From contig OY829537.1 in assembly GCA_963691705.1 (NCBI GenBank), forward strand, positions 25,668,078 through 25,732,077: a DNA stretch of 64,000 bases, written 5' to 3'. The notes under the pieces were generated by a model that saw only the letters and a program-made list of their open reading frames with translations, had not been told where the DNA came from and ran no database searches. Position 1 is the stretch's first letter. Each line of letters starts with the position of its first letter. The stretch is from Viola odorata. Taxonomy: Eukaryota; Streptophyta; Magnoliopsida; Malpighiales; Violaceae. This document shows, piece after piece, positions 16,825 to 28,420 of this stretch. The translations under genes were made by a program, and so were the position numbers.

Positions 16825-19289
16825 ATGGCAGAAATTTCAGAATTGCCACTGCCGGAGTCATTCCTCGATTTCCTCGGGGCAAACAGGATTGACCCTGCCA
16901 TTTACACTACCAGTGATTTAACCCCTCGTTACATAAGGTATTTACTTCACTATCACAAGTTTTGCAGAACAAGAAATCTCTTAATTTTATTTTTGTTTGA
17001 ATAATTTATTTCTGTGCGAAAGGTTGAAACCTGGAAGTGAAGATTGTGTCGAAGAGATTGAAGAGGAGATAAAGTGTAAGCTTGAGAGAGTGCATTGGCT
17101 GCCTGGTTTTTATTCTCTGCCTCCTCATATTCAAATTGCTAACTCCAACGCATACAAGCAAGGAAAGGTAATTAAACAAGCATCCCCTCTCCTGTCTAAG
17201 TATGCACGTATGTAACTGAGTTGTAAAGGTTAATGACTTTCCAATGCTTGTTTATGTTGTTTGCTAGTTTGTTGATATTTACTGTTTTCCTTGTTGGTGA
17301 ATTAGATATATGGAATTGACGCGGCTTCGGGAGCTGCTGTTTTCACGTTGGATATTTCAGCAGGGGATCATGTGCTTGATCTCTGTGCTGCTCCTGGTCA
17401 GTAATCTTTCGGTTCTTTTTGTCTAATTATTGTTAGCAAATCGGTCACTGGTGTGAGAAATTAGCAGAGTGGTCAACCACAACTTCAGTTTGATAACATG
17501 TTGGATCATTGATAACTTATGTTAACTTTGAATAGCTCATTCTAGTGCTGTACACTGCTTGAGCGTCAAGCTAAGCTTGTGCTTATTTAACTTTAAATGT
17601 TTGCCGAACCTATTTTTCACACAGTCTCTTTTTATTTTCAGGTGCTAAACTCTGTTTGATATCAGATATTCTGGGTGAGTCGGGATCAGTAACGGGTGTT
17701 GATGTTGCAAGACACCGGTTAGCGGCTTGTAGAACTCTGCTTAAAAAATATGCATTGGGTGGTGTGTGTCGACTTTTTGTTGCTGACGGCACATCATTTT
17801 CCCTCATGCCTTTGAGGCACTGTCCCTGTTCCAGACCGTGTGAACAACCTGGAAGTCCCTTGGGTATGTTTATTTTGATCTTCTATGTTGTTTGAGTCAA
17901 ACATCAAGAACTATCTTGAATTTATTATCATCCTCTCTAGTATCAAACACATGAATCAGCAGTGGAAGAGCAGAACGACAAATATAGGGAGTGGACTTCT
18001 AGGAGACCATGGAAAGAACGTAAAAGAGTGTCTAAAGGAAAGGGAGAAAAAAGTGAACATCCTGAACTAATATTTTATGGTCCTAACTCTGGGGTGGTTG
18101 GGCTCAACAAAGTTGAGTTATATAAAACTGCGAGTAGCAGTGAAGTTTCAAGCTGCGGCTATGACAAGGTCCAGTTGCCTTTCAAATTGTTTATTTTTAG
18201 TTGGATACTCTACTCAATCATGAAGCCTAATCACTTCAAAATTTGATTTAGGTTCTTGTAGATGCGGAGTGCACTCATGACGGTTCAATTAAACATATTC
18301 AAAAGTTTGAGCATTGGGGTTGGGAAACTCTTCATCAACGTGTACTGAATGCAGAGAGAACTGATAACTTGACCACTCTTCAGGTGATTAATATAGTTGT
18401 TCTATTACATATGGAAATAGGCCGGTCTTACTGAAAATGCATTATCCAATTTAGTTTGTGTTGTACTGTTGGACTGAAATTTGTGCTTTATTACTTATTT
18501 TCCACATTTATTTTCGCTGCAGTTAAGACTCCTGAGAAATGGTTTTAAGTTGCTTAAAGTTGGGGGATCACTTGTCTACAGCACTTGCAGGTGTGTTCCT
18601 TTGGCAATTCCCATGGGTTGTAAGAACAAATATGCATGGAAGCAGATAACAGTAGTCTTATCTGGTTTATCTTTTGGTTTCAGTCTGACACTATCCCAGA
18701 ATGAAGATGTGGTAGCGCAGTTCCTCAATGAAAACGCTTCTGCTGGTAGGCTTCTCTCTGTTAGAAGAGAACAGACATTCTGTTTTATTGATCTTTGTAG
18801 TACTTAAAATTTTCAGAGTAAATTTACTGTAACTTTTAATGACATAAAAAATCCTGCCCACCCAAGCAAAAGGGTTTCATAGCTCATGACATTGGATTTC
18901 TGTGCAGCCTTAAGCAATATGTTGCTAGTAGAAGTCACGATCATTAATTGAACCAACTGTTTGCAAATTAAATTTTGTTTTCATGGTATTTAAGTGTTCG
19001 CATCTGAAATGAGATATCATTGATTCATTCATTTGAGACATGCCAGCTACTAAGGTAGTTGGTTCTTATAAGATGCACTTCATACGTAGCTATTCAGAAA
19101 TGAATAAGCATTCATATCCTGAGTTGTCACATTGATTTGTCCATTGTTCTTGCAGAGTTGCAAGAGATAGAAGCTGCAAAAGACTGGCCTTGTAAGAGTG
19201 GGCGGATACCCAAGACCTTGCGCTTTGATCCTGTGTCATCACAAACTAGTGGACTTTTTGTTGCAAAGATAACGAAATTAGCAACTTAA
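16825..19289 (+). CDS. NSUN-family RNA (cytosine-5) methyltransferase, 9 exons, 390 aa
   Basis: The product transfers a methyl group from S-adenosylmethionine to cytosine C5 in tRNA or rRNA. Exons: 16825-16937, 17023-17167, 17306-17396, 17642-17863, 17963-18168, 18252-18383, 18523-18590, 18684-18745 and 19156-19289, all GT-AG. The spliced length is 1,173 nt, exactly 391 codons with the stop. Visible motifs are the SAM-binding DLCAAPGGAKLC (about residues 110-121), GVDVARHRL, the motif IV cysteine in LVDAECTHDGS, and the motif VI cysteine in GSLVYSTCS. Both catalytic Cys residues are present. A lysine-rich, low-complexity insert lies between motifs III and IV. The acceptor at 17961-17962 was chosen because the nearer AG at 17940 leads to a stop. 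The start ATG follows the TATA box and begins MAEISELPLP. The exact subfamily (NSUN3/4-like) is an inference. Confidence 0.92.
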
Positions 19290-20019
19290 AATAAACGATA
19301 TTGGCCATTGAATAAAGGATAGAGGTTCCATTTACGATGAATCTGCTATTCATCAGTATGTAGTTCTGCATGTTTCATCATCATTACATTGTGATATTTA
19401 TAAGCAAAACGAGAAACAATCGTGGAGATTTTATTTTTTTCTTTTGCAGTTTGCTGGAAATTGATGTGATTGGAGTAAGAAAAAAATTAGGGTTATTACT
19501 TATTAGTTTATTTTTATGAGGACGTCTCTCTAAGTTCCGACCTTCGCATGTGCAAAATGCATCGGACCAGGTTTTGACAATGTGCTATTTTGGAAGAATT
19601 TGTTAAAATCTTGTTAATACTTTGTTCGAACGTTTAACATGTCTTTGTCCATTTGCGTCTCTGTTCATAATGTATCGATACGGCATTCTGTACGAGATGC
19701 ATTTCTACATCACAACGTTGGGTGAACTGGATGATCAAAACCTTCCCTCGTAAATGGCTAGTAGCAATTCCTTGGGTTTGAATTAGCGATTGGGTCAACT
19801 TAGACGTTAATGGTTATCAAAAGTCAACTTATTTAGGTGTTGAATTTTATTTTTATGATCAATCAAGATTAATTTCTCATAAAAAAAATAAGGCAAGAGT
19901 ACTGGACAGGAGCTCTTAAATTGGATAGTGGGCCCATCTTCTTAACTTAAAAAGCCCAGTTCCCATCTTCAACCCAGATTTTTTAAATTTCCATAGTAGC
20001 TGTTACAAAGGAAAAGGCC
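19290..20019. other. NSUN/OPT intergenic region
   Basis: It contains the 3' untranslated region of the methyltransferase and the promoter of the transporter. No coding frame is supported. Two GGCCC/AGCCC motifs lie at about 19930-19960, within 100 bases of the transporter start. Confidence 0.6.
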
Positions 20020-23000
20020 ATGACTGTTACCGCCATTCATCACGAAGAAATCACAACTCCGCTTAGTAAGTAATAAACAAACAGATCCCTAACAATAATT
20101 TGGATTTTCCTTCTCTTTCTTTCACTTTCTCGCTAACTTTCCACCTCTCCAAACACTCTCCCAGTTTCATCATCGCCGTCCAATTATCCCGCCGATGTCC
20201 TCAACGGCGACGATGACGAGAATTCCCCAATCGAGCAGGTCGCCCTCACCGTACCAACAACCGATGATTCCACCCTCCCGACCTTCACTTTCCGTACATG
20301 GACACTTGGCGCTCTCGCCTGTATCCTCCTCTCTTTCCTCAACCAATTCTTCTGGTACCGGCGAGAGCCGCTCACCATCACTTCCATCTCCGCTCAGATC
20401 GCGGTGGTCCCGCTCGGCCACCTCATGGCGGCCGCAATCAGTAATAAGATCTTCTTCAAGGGGACAAATTGGGAATTCACTCTCAATCCTGGGCCGTTTA
20501 ATGTGAAGGAGCATGTGCTCATCACCATATTTGCCAACTCTGGCGCCGGAAACGTATACGCGATTCACATCGTTAGCGCAGTTAAGATATTTTACAAGAA
20601 GGAGCTGACGTTTTTTGTGGCGTTACTGGTGGTTATAACGACGCAACTGTTGGGATTCGGATGGGCTGGGATTTTCCGTCGGTATTTGGTGGAGCCAGCT
20701 GCTATGTGGTGGCCGCAAAATCTTGTCCAAGTCTCTCTTTTCAGGTAATGAATCGCCCATTGCCACCGTCTGATTGTTTTACTTTTACGGTGATGATGAG
20801 AATTGTGATACTTTTATTATTAGTCAATGAATCAACTGTTTGGTAGTTGCCACGTGTAACGATCAAGTAAACCCAATGTCTTTGTCGTTTGCATGTTAAT
20901 GATTATGTCATGGCGCACGTAATTCAGAAGGATTCCGTAAGATTCACACTAGGACCCATCAACTTTGAATATCCAAGATTAGCACTAGAACCCACAACCT
21001 TGAATTTGTATTGTAATTTATGTAGCCAATCTGAAATAATTTCATTTCATCTCGGGATAATTTAACCACTCTAGACCCATGTACTATTATGCAGAGACCA
21101 TTTGCACAAAGAATATTGCTAATACATCTAAGTTACCAAACTAACCTTTCGAAATCATGTTTGGTAATTATAACACGAGAAAATTGCTGCTAGTAGTAGT
21201 TCATGCTCAGTAATTGTAATCAGAGTCTTAAATTGTATATTTGAGCGTTACATCTTCGTTCATGGGGAGGTGAAGGGACTTTGATTGTGCAGTTGCATTA
21301 CTTCTGACTTTGCATTCCATTTGTTACGAAAATTGCTACATTCGAGCACGTATAGCGGTATATGTTTTGAGGCTGCATTGTTCATACATGCACAATAGCT
21401 TTGGACTAGTTGTTGAAGGAGCTAGCTACATCTAGATTTGTTAATTCTTGTAGGAGGAGTTCAAGAATTTGAGTAACGGAATGTTTTTAAGAAGTTAGTT
21501 TTTGATGGAATACATGGCATATGCCTTCAAGAGTTGACATTTTTTTCTCCTCATTGTGTACGATTATTTGAAACTTCAGGGCATTACACGAGAAGGAGGA
21601 GAGGCGTAGGGGTGGATTAACACGGAATCAGTTCTTCATTATTACGTTCATATGTAGCTTTGCTTATTATGTATTTCCAGGGTACGTCTTCCCCAAATTG
21701 AGCTCCCTATCATGGCTCTGTTGGATATTTCCTACTTCCATCCTAGCACATCAGCTAGGTTCTGGACTCCGTGGTCTTGGGATTGGTGCGGTGGGATTTG
21801 ATTGGGCGACTGTTTCTTCTTACCTTGACAGTCCACTGGCCAGTCCTTGGTTTGCAACTGCCAATGTAGCTGTGGGTTTTGTCCTTATTATGTATGTAAT
21901 TACCCCTATTGTGTATTGGCTCAATGTCTTCAACGCCAAGACCTTTCCCATATTCTCAGATGGTCTGTTCACATCAACTGGTGAAAAGTATAATATCTCT
22001 GCAATCATAGAACAGAACTTCCATATCGACATTGATGCCTATGAGCGTGAAGGCCCTCTCTACCTAAGCACCATATTCGCCATGATCTATGGTCTTAATT
22101 TTGCCTGCCTCACTGCCACTGTTGTTCATGTTTTCCTCTTCCATGGAAGGTAAGCCATAAACATTTATGTTGGATTCTTTTTACACTTGCTACCTAATCT
22201 GATCACAAAACTTTGTTATTCTTATATATCAAATAGCGTGCTTCATAAATCAAGATTGTGCAATTAAGAGCAGGTTTTGCTTTAGCTTTATCTTGTTTAT
22301 ATGCTATAGTTAAATTCAAGTCACTTTTGATTGTGTAGAAATATATGGCAACTAAGCAAGGATGCTTTTCAAGAGAGGGGAATGGATGTGCACACAAAGC
22401 GCATGAGGAAGTATAAGCAAGTCCCTGAGTGGTGGTTTTTGTGCATACTCCTCTTAAACATTGTGGCAACCATATTTACTTGCCAGTACTACAATCATCA
22501 ACTCCAATTACCGTGGTGGGGGGTTTTGCTGGCCTGTGGTATTGCACTATTCTTCACCCTTCCTGTTGGAGTCATTACTGCCACAACAAACCAGGTACAT
22601 TGTTAATCTAGTATGATGGGCTCGGTAGGATTTGGTGCGGATGTTGGGGTGTCACCCACACTCCTTTTCTTCTTTATCTTATTTTCCTTATATTCTCAAT
22701 ATCATGAATTAACGCGTTTTGTGGAACTGAACTTTGCTTAAATTGCTTAGAATCAAAACAGAGTTAAGTGCTTCTAAAGTTACAGTGTCGACGTAACTGC
22801 CACTATGACATTTGCAATCTTAGTTTACTACTGATACATGAAAAATACCTTTCTAATATTATGAACTTATGCTCGGCAAACAGACTCCAGGGCTCAATGT
22901 GATTACCGAGTACATTATTGGGTACTTATATCCTGGATTTCCTGTTGCCAACATATTATTTAAGGTGTATGGCTACATCAGCATGAAACAAGCAATCACC

Positions 23001-23834
23001 TTTCTGCAAGACTTCAAGCTCGGCAATTACATGAAGATTCCTCCCAGAGCTATGTTCCTGGCACAGGTGATAACTTGCTTTGACATTTCCTTTCCCTCAT
23101 TGATATTATAAGGAAAACACTCATGTTTTCACCTCGAGCTTTGGTTAGCGAGTTAATGACCGCACATGCTGTTGAGTTTGCATCTCGTGCATATTATGAA
23201 TTGTATTTTTCTTTTTCAGGTAGTGGGTACTATAGTATCTGCATTGGTTCACTTGGGAACGGCATGGTGGCTTATGGACACTGTCCCCAACATATGTGAA
23301 CGTGAATTGCTTCCAACAGGAAGCCCATGGACTTGCCCTGGAGATCATGTGTTCTACGATGCATCAGTTATCTGGGGTCTAATAGGTCCTCGCAGAATCT
23401 TCGGAGATCTTGGCCATTACTCCGCTGTCAACTGGTTTTTCTTAGCCGGGGCTATTGCTCCTCTACTAATTTGGCTTGCTCAAAAGGCATTTCCGAACAA
23501 GCAATGGATTGGATTTATTTCTGTGCCAGTTATCTTGGTCGGTACAAATCATATGCTGCCAGCTACTGCTGTCAACTTCACTACCTGGATTCTTGTAGGA
23601 TTTGCTTCAGGATTTGTTGCTTATAGGTACCACCGCGACTGGTGGAGTCGCCACAACTACGTTCTTTCTGGGGCGCTGGATGCTGGATTGGCGTTCATGG
23701 CTGTACTGCTGTCATCATGCATGGGGCTGCAGCATGTGGAATTAGATTGGTGGGGAAGTGATTCAGATGGATGCCCATTGGCTTCTTGCCCAACCGCCAC
23801 AGAAACTATAGTTAATGGTGGCCCAATCTTCTGA
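20020..23834 (+). CDS. oligopeptide transporter (OPT family), 6 exons, 749 aa
   Basis: Plant OPT proteins are proton-coupled plasma-membrane carriers for small peptides, glutathione or metal chelates. Exons: 20020-20065, 20165-20744, 21580-22149, 22339-22594, 22884-23066 and 23220-23834, with GT-AG borders. They total 2,250 nt, exactly 750 codons with the stop, and 749 aa is typical for the family. Family motifs are [10 protein letters not shown] (after the second membrane segment) and KIPPRAMF (exon 5), with the conserved C-terminal [20 protein letters not shown]. About 14-16 hydrophobic segments are evident. The start gives [10 protein letters not shown] followed by an acidic cytosolic N-terminus (GDDDENSP). 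No disabling change is seen. The second intron is the longest (835 bp). The substrate cannot be deduced from sequence. Confidence 0.95.
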
Positions 23835-24410
23835 TCTAAAGGGTTATATTTCTAGTCCAAGAAGTAAGTTTTTTGTATTATTATCTGTTCGAATTCGCCG
23901 GTATCTTTATAGATATTGTTTGCATGTTTTGTAACTTGAGGAACTGTGGGCGCTGGTATTCTGAGGTTCATGTAGTTTAGGAAAGCTGTATATTTTTACA
24001 AAATCTTGTTCATTTGTCCTGTGGATATTATTAGCTTATTAGAGATTGTGTTTCTTTTTCGTTTGTAACTTGGACCACTCGCTTGATAGAAAAGAAAGAA
24101 AGAACAGATATCATGACATCTCTATTTCCATCAAACCTCTTAGGGCCCCAGCTTAGCCGGCCCCATTCCTTCATCAGTATTTAACGTAACTTTTATTCAA
24201 GCACCTATGCTGGTAATCTGGTATTGGTTTTCTTGTTCTTGAATCGTAAAACCATGGTCTAAACAGTGGTTTTCTGATTAAAAAAATGGACTCTCTATGT
24301 TTTATTAAGGAAGGTTACATGGACTAAGAAGTATAAAAAATGGCCTCTGCATGTTTTATAAGTCATAACCACACTTAGTTTTTTTTCTCATCCATTTCTT
24401 GTTCAAAGTC
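23835..24410. other. OPT to MFS intergenic region
   Basis: This stretch of 576 bp holds the 3' untranslated region of the OPT gene and the promoter of the MFS gene, both on the plus strand. No other feature is supported. Confidence 0.6.
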
Positions 24411-24772
24411 ATGTCTCCTACATCTTCTGCTGCAAAATGGTTAGGATTCGTTACCGCCATATGGGTTCAGGCAGTTTGTGGCAATAACTGTTAGCCCAAG
24501 GGCAACTTACTCTTGTTTTGATGATTTTAGACACACAAACTAATTAATAATACTAATGCAATTTGAAGTTAAAATGTGTGTAGTTTGCGATGGAACAAAT
24601 AAGAGGCAACAAATCAAGATATCGCAAGCTAGAAGATCAAGTGTACATTAGGACTTTAAACGTGTAAGTATGATTCTAATTAGCACTTGATTTATGTTCG
24701 ATAATACCTCAAGGAAAGTGTCAAAAGTTTTTTTACACGAAAAATAATTTTTGGGAAAAGAGTTTTTGATTT

Positions 24773-24990
24773 CACTGTAGCAACGGAGAGTTTCACTGTA
24801 GCAACGGATAAACTCACTGTAGCAACGGAAAGTCTACTGTAGCAACGGGAACGAATAGTTCCACCGTAGCAACGGATAGACTTACTGTAGCAACGGATAG
24901 TTTAACTGTAGCAACGGATAAACTCACTGTAGCAACGGTTATATTTTTCACTGTAGCAAACGGATATATTTTTGTTACTGTAGCAAACGG
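24773..24990 (+). repeat. ten-copy ACTGTAGCAACGG array in the 5' LTR U3
   Basis: The core ACTGTAGCAACGG (last two copies GTAGCAAACGG) recurs ten times with spacers of 5-20 bases such as ATAAACTC and ATAGTTTA. The array lies 50-270 bases upstream of the LTR TATA box, the position of an enhancer. It has an identical counterpart at 29522-29739. Confidence 0.9.
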
Positions 24991-25039
24991 CTAGTTTTTG
25001 GCTCCTTCCTTCATGGATGAGCCTCTACTCATTTGACAC

Positions 25040-25047
25040 TATAAATA
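25040..25047 (+). promoter_or_regulatory. TATA box of the 5' LTR
   Basis: TATAAATA is the only good TATA motif downstream of the repeat array in the LTR. It should place the RNA start around 25070, which makes the R-U5 part about 580 bases. The same motif occurs in the 3' LTR at 29789-29796. Confidence 0.6.
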
Positions 25048-25657
25048 CTCATCTAAGATGAGTTATAAAAGATAAGAAAGCATTTTACAAGTTTCATATA
25101 CACAAATCACATTTACAAACTCCTTTAATCAAAGTTTTATAACGCAAGCTTCATTTATCGGTTTTCAACCATTCTTGCGTCTTTCAATTCGAGTTTGGAT
25201 CGCTTTCTTCTTGAGGTAATATTGTTCATTTATTGGTGTTATTATTGAATCATACATAGTTTATCTGTACACCAATTTTGTGTTGCCATTTAACATTTCT
25301 CTTGTCAAGTAATCTTGATTGTGATAGGTTGTGGTTGAGCCCTTAGTAAAAACCAAGTGTAAGGTTTATTGGTTGAGCCCGCAAAAACCAAGGTGAAAGG
25401 TTTATTGGTTGAGCCCGGAAAAACCAAGGTGTAAGGTTTGAGTTGAACCCGTAAAAACTCAAGGTAAATAACGAAGTGGTCGTTGTTCAAAATCCTAAGA
25501 GGAGGACTCTTAGGTAGTGGAGTACAATTCATTGAGGAATTGGAACCACTATATATCCTTGTGTTTTTACATTCTCTTTTCCGCACTCATATTTCCTTAC
25601 TCTTTGTGTTAGAATTTTTATTTGCCTATTCACCCCCCCTCTAGGCCGTTTATCAAT

Positions 25658-25669
25658 TGGTAGCGGAGC
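25658..25669 (+). promoter_or_regulatory. primer-binding site, initiator-Met-like
   Basis: TGGTAGCGGAGC begins two bases after the LTR end. It matches the common plant retrotransposon primer site TGGTATCAGAGC at 10 of 12 positions. A tRNA-iMet primer is inferred. Confidence 0.65.
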
Positions 25670-25702
25670 AAGGTACTTGTTTTGTAGGTTTAATCGCCTC
25701 AA

Positions 25703-27547
25703 GTGAAAGATCAAATGGCTCAAGAGGGATTATATGTAAGTGCTGCACTCAACCGTCCACCATTTCTTGATGGAAACAACTACTTGCAATGGAAGACAAA
25801 GATGTTAGCCTTCCTAGGTGGACAAGATCAAATTATGCTAGATTGTGTCTTACATGGATTTGCAACTCCCATGGAACCACCGGCTGAAGATGGATCAACA
25901 AAACCTCTTCCATTTGACAAGTGGCCAGCTGGATCGGTTTCAAGAAAACAAAGTGAAGACAAGGCAAGGTTTGCTTTATTTTGTGCAATTTCTCAAAATG
26001 AATTTAATCGTGTTAGTGCTTGCAAATTGTCCAAAGATGTTTGGGAAACTTTGGAGACAGCTCATGAAGGTACTCCTCAAGTGAGAACCATTAGACTCAA
26101 CACACTCAAGCGTGAGTATGAATTACTTAATATGAAAAGTGGTGAGACTATTTATGATTTAAGCACTAGAATTCAAAATATTTGCAATACTATGGGAACT
26201 CTTGGTTGGACTCCTAGTGATGAGGAGATGGTAAGAAAACTTCTTAGTATTTTACCTAACTCTTGGAATGCCAAGACTTCTATTTTTGATGAGCTTGAAA
26301 AGAGACCTACCTTCTCTCAACTTGTTGGCTCTCTTACGGCTTTTGAGTATAAACTCAATATGGGAGAACCGGAAGTGCAAAATGTCAAGAGCAACAATGT
26401 AGCCTTCAAGGCACAAGAAGAAGAACGTGAAATGGCTCTCTTTTCCAAACAATTCAAGAAATTTTGGGATAAAAAGAAGAAAAAGTATCAAAGTAAGTCT
26501 TCTAACTCTTCTAAATCCGATTTTAGAAATGATGTTATTTGCTTTGAATGTGAAAAGCCAGGACATGTAAAGAGTGAGTGTCCTAGACTTGAAAAATCAA
26601 AGAGACGGTCAAGAGATAAAAATAACAGCAAAAATCATCATAGAAGAGCACTTAAAGCTACTACTTGGGATGATGATGATGATGAGGAGGAGTCAAAGGG
26701 TAATTCATCGACATCCTCATCCGGAGAAGAGATATCAAACATATGTTTCTTTGCAAATGTAGAAAGTGATGCTTCTCAAAGGAGTTCTTCATCAACTTCC
26801 ACCTCATTCAACGGATGTACAAATGTGTGTCTTATGGCACAAGAGGAAAGCGATGATGAGGTAAACTCTTCTCAATCTCTTGATAATGAATATGGATTGC
26901 AAGAAGCTTTTGATGAATTGTCGAATCATTTTAAAAAATCTTGCAAGCAAAATGCTAAACATGCTAAGGATTTAGAAAAATTGGAAAAGGATATTCTTGA
27001 ATTAGAAACCTTGAACAAATCTCTTAAAGAGGAAAATGATTTTTTGAAAAATGACAATGAAGATTTAAGAGATGTTTTGGCTAATACTAGAGATGAGCTT
27101 AAATCATTAGAAATTGCTAATGGAAAGAAAAACTCTAGATGTGAACTTTGTGCAAACTCTAGTAAAGAAGTAGCTCTTTTAAATGAAAAGATTAAAACTC
27201 TTGAAGCTACTTTAGCTAAACTTATTCAAAGTGCACAAAGTCAACAAAAGTGTTTAAATGAGCAAAAGACTAATTTTGATAGAAGAGGAATTGGATTTGA
27301 TAACTCTTCTAGCATGAATAATTCTAAAACATCTTTTGTTAAAGCAAGAAATTGTGACCATGCTAGTTCTTCAAATCAATCACATGATAGACCTTTGTAT
27401 AAATGTGATTATTGTCATAAGAATGGTCATTTAGCATATTTTTGCTTTATTCGTAAAGGACTTGTTTATGCAAAACAAATGTGGGCACAAAAGAATGCAT
27501 TTGCTAAGAAAGGATCCAAACGTGTTTGGGTTCCTAAAACTAACTAG
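25703..27547 (+). CDS. copia-like Gag with two CCHC knuckles, 614 aa
   Basis: Gag packages element RNA into virus-like particles. Residues about 20-230 form the Gag-polypeptide/UBN2 region, with motifs such as YLQWKTKM, VWETLETAHEG and LNTLKREYELLNMKSGE. A first zinc knuckle, CFECEKPGHVKSEC, is at about 280-293 after a Lys-rich stretch. An acidic Ser-rich linker and a coiled coil (about 400-515, rich in Leu, Glu and Lys) follow. A second knuckle, CDYCHKNGHLAYFC, is at about 568-581. The frame ends GSKRVWVPKTN, the motif that in related polyproteins leads straight into the protease, and then stops. The frame is intact despite its age class, consistent with a young insertion. Codon use is A+T rich, unlike the flanking transporter genes. 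Confidence 0.93.
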   Translation: MKDQMAQEGLYVSAALNRPPFLDGNNYLQWKTKMLAFLGGQDQIMLDCVLHGFATPMEPPAEDGSTKPLPFDKWPAGSVSRKQSEDKARFALFCAISQNEFNRVSACKLSKDVWETLETAHEGTPQVRTIRLNTLKREYELLNMKSGETIYDLSTRIQNICNTMGTLGWTPSDEEMVRKLLSILPNSWNAKTSIFDELEKRPTFSQLVGSLTAFEYKLNMGEPEVQNVKSNNVAFKAQEEEREMALFSKQFKKFWDKKKKKYQSKSSNSSKSDFRNDVICFECEKPGHVKSECPRLEKSKRRSRDKNNSKNHHRRALKATTWDDDDDEEESKGNSSTSSSGEEISNICFFANVESDASQRSSSSTSTSFNGCTNVCLMAQEESDDEVNSSQSLDNEYGLQEAFDELSNHFKKSCKQNAKHAKDLEKLEKDILELETLNKSLKEENDFLKNDNEDLRDVLANTRDELKSLEIANGKKNSRCELCANSSKEVALLNEKIKTLEATLAKLIQSAQSQQKCLNEQKTNFDRRGIGFDNSSSMNNSKTSFVKARNCDHASSSNQSHDRPLYKCDYCHKNGHLAYFCFIRKGLVYAKQMWAQKNAFAKKGSKRVWVPKTN

Positions 27548-28420
27548 TTTGTTTTGTAGTAGTGCCGGAAACCCCTTGAAGATAAATGAAATATATTTAG
27601 GGTATTCGTGGCACAAGTCGGGTGATGAATCGAAGCTCACCCTTTTGGTAATTTTGGCAATGTTATTTAATATATTTGATTGATTCAAATTTCTAATATT
27701 GATCATTGATTCAAATTTCTAATATTGATCATAATTAATTCTTGTGTTAAATAGTTATCTCATGAATTTGTTTAGAAAGAATTGTTTTGTAGGAATTTTA
27801 CTTGATTGGTAGCCTAAGGGAAAACCGACAAGTAGGCTTTGATTTTGATGATTGCCTCGGTTGCAAATATGGAAGTAATTTTTGCGAAATAGCATATGCT
27901 ATATATTGAGTAATCGCAACCGGTATTCCTAAAAACTCCTTCTTTTAAATTATGCTTATGAGATTAATTATTGATGCAATACTTGATTTAAATGATTATG
28001 TTAGTTATTAACATCCATAATCATATATGCTATAAATTGCCATAAATTATTTTTGTTTGTTTGTGTATATACGTGCTTAATTAGAATCATTTCTTTCTAT
28101 CCATGTATGCTTTTGTTCATGTGAGTGATCATTGAGAAAATCAGATTGATGTGATATTTTTTGGATATACGAATATGAGTCAAAATGATTACAGTGTTTA
28201 GAAGATTCTCTCTTCGAAAAATCCTAACCAAATCCTACTAAATTTATTCGATCTCCTCGTTCGCATGCGTTGGGCATAATAGTCAACGACATTGCCTATC
28301 CTCGAGCCGTAATTCTTAGATCTTAAGCAGCCATTTTTGTGTTTAAATAACCCTAAGATTACACCTCTAGAGATATCCTAAACGGAAAACCTTACCTTCA
28401 AATTCCTTCGAATCTTCAAA
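27548..28420 (+). other. internal non-coding region of the copia-like element
   Basis: No protease, integrase or RT similarity is found in any frame. A 26-bp unit containing GATTCAAATTTCTAATATTG is duplicated in tandem at about 27680-27732. This sequence occupies the position where pol would normally stand. Confidence 0.7.

Larger units (their letters stand above)
24489..25655 (+). repeat. 5' LTR of the copia-like element (1,167 bp)
   Basis: It runs from TGTTAGCC to TTTATCA. It is 36 bp longer than the 3' copy because a GGTTGAGCCC..AAGGT unit near 25368-25430 is present one extra time. Otherwise only about two base differences are seen by eye, both in the last 100 bp. The promoter TATA lies at 25040. 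Confidence 0.93.

Noticed and set aside
17864..17962. Frameshift in the NSUN-family gene at the exon 4/5 junction
   Set aside because: Using the acceptor at 17961-17962 instead of 17939-17940 restores the phase, and the whole gene totals exactly 391 codons.
20170..20568. 132-codon minus-strand frame
   Set aside because: It is the antisense shadow of OPT exon 2, whose sense frame has clear family motifs.
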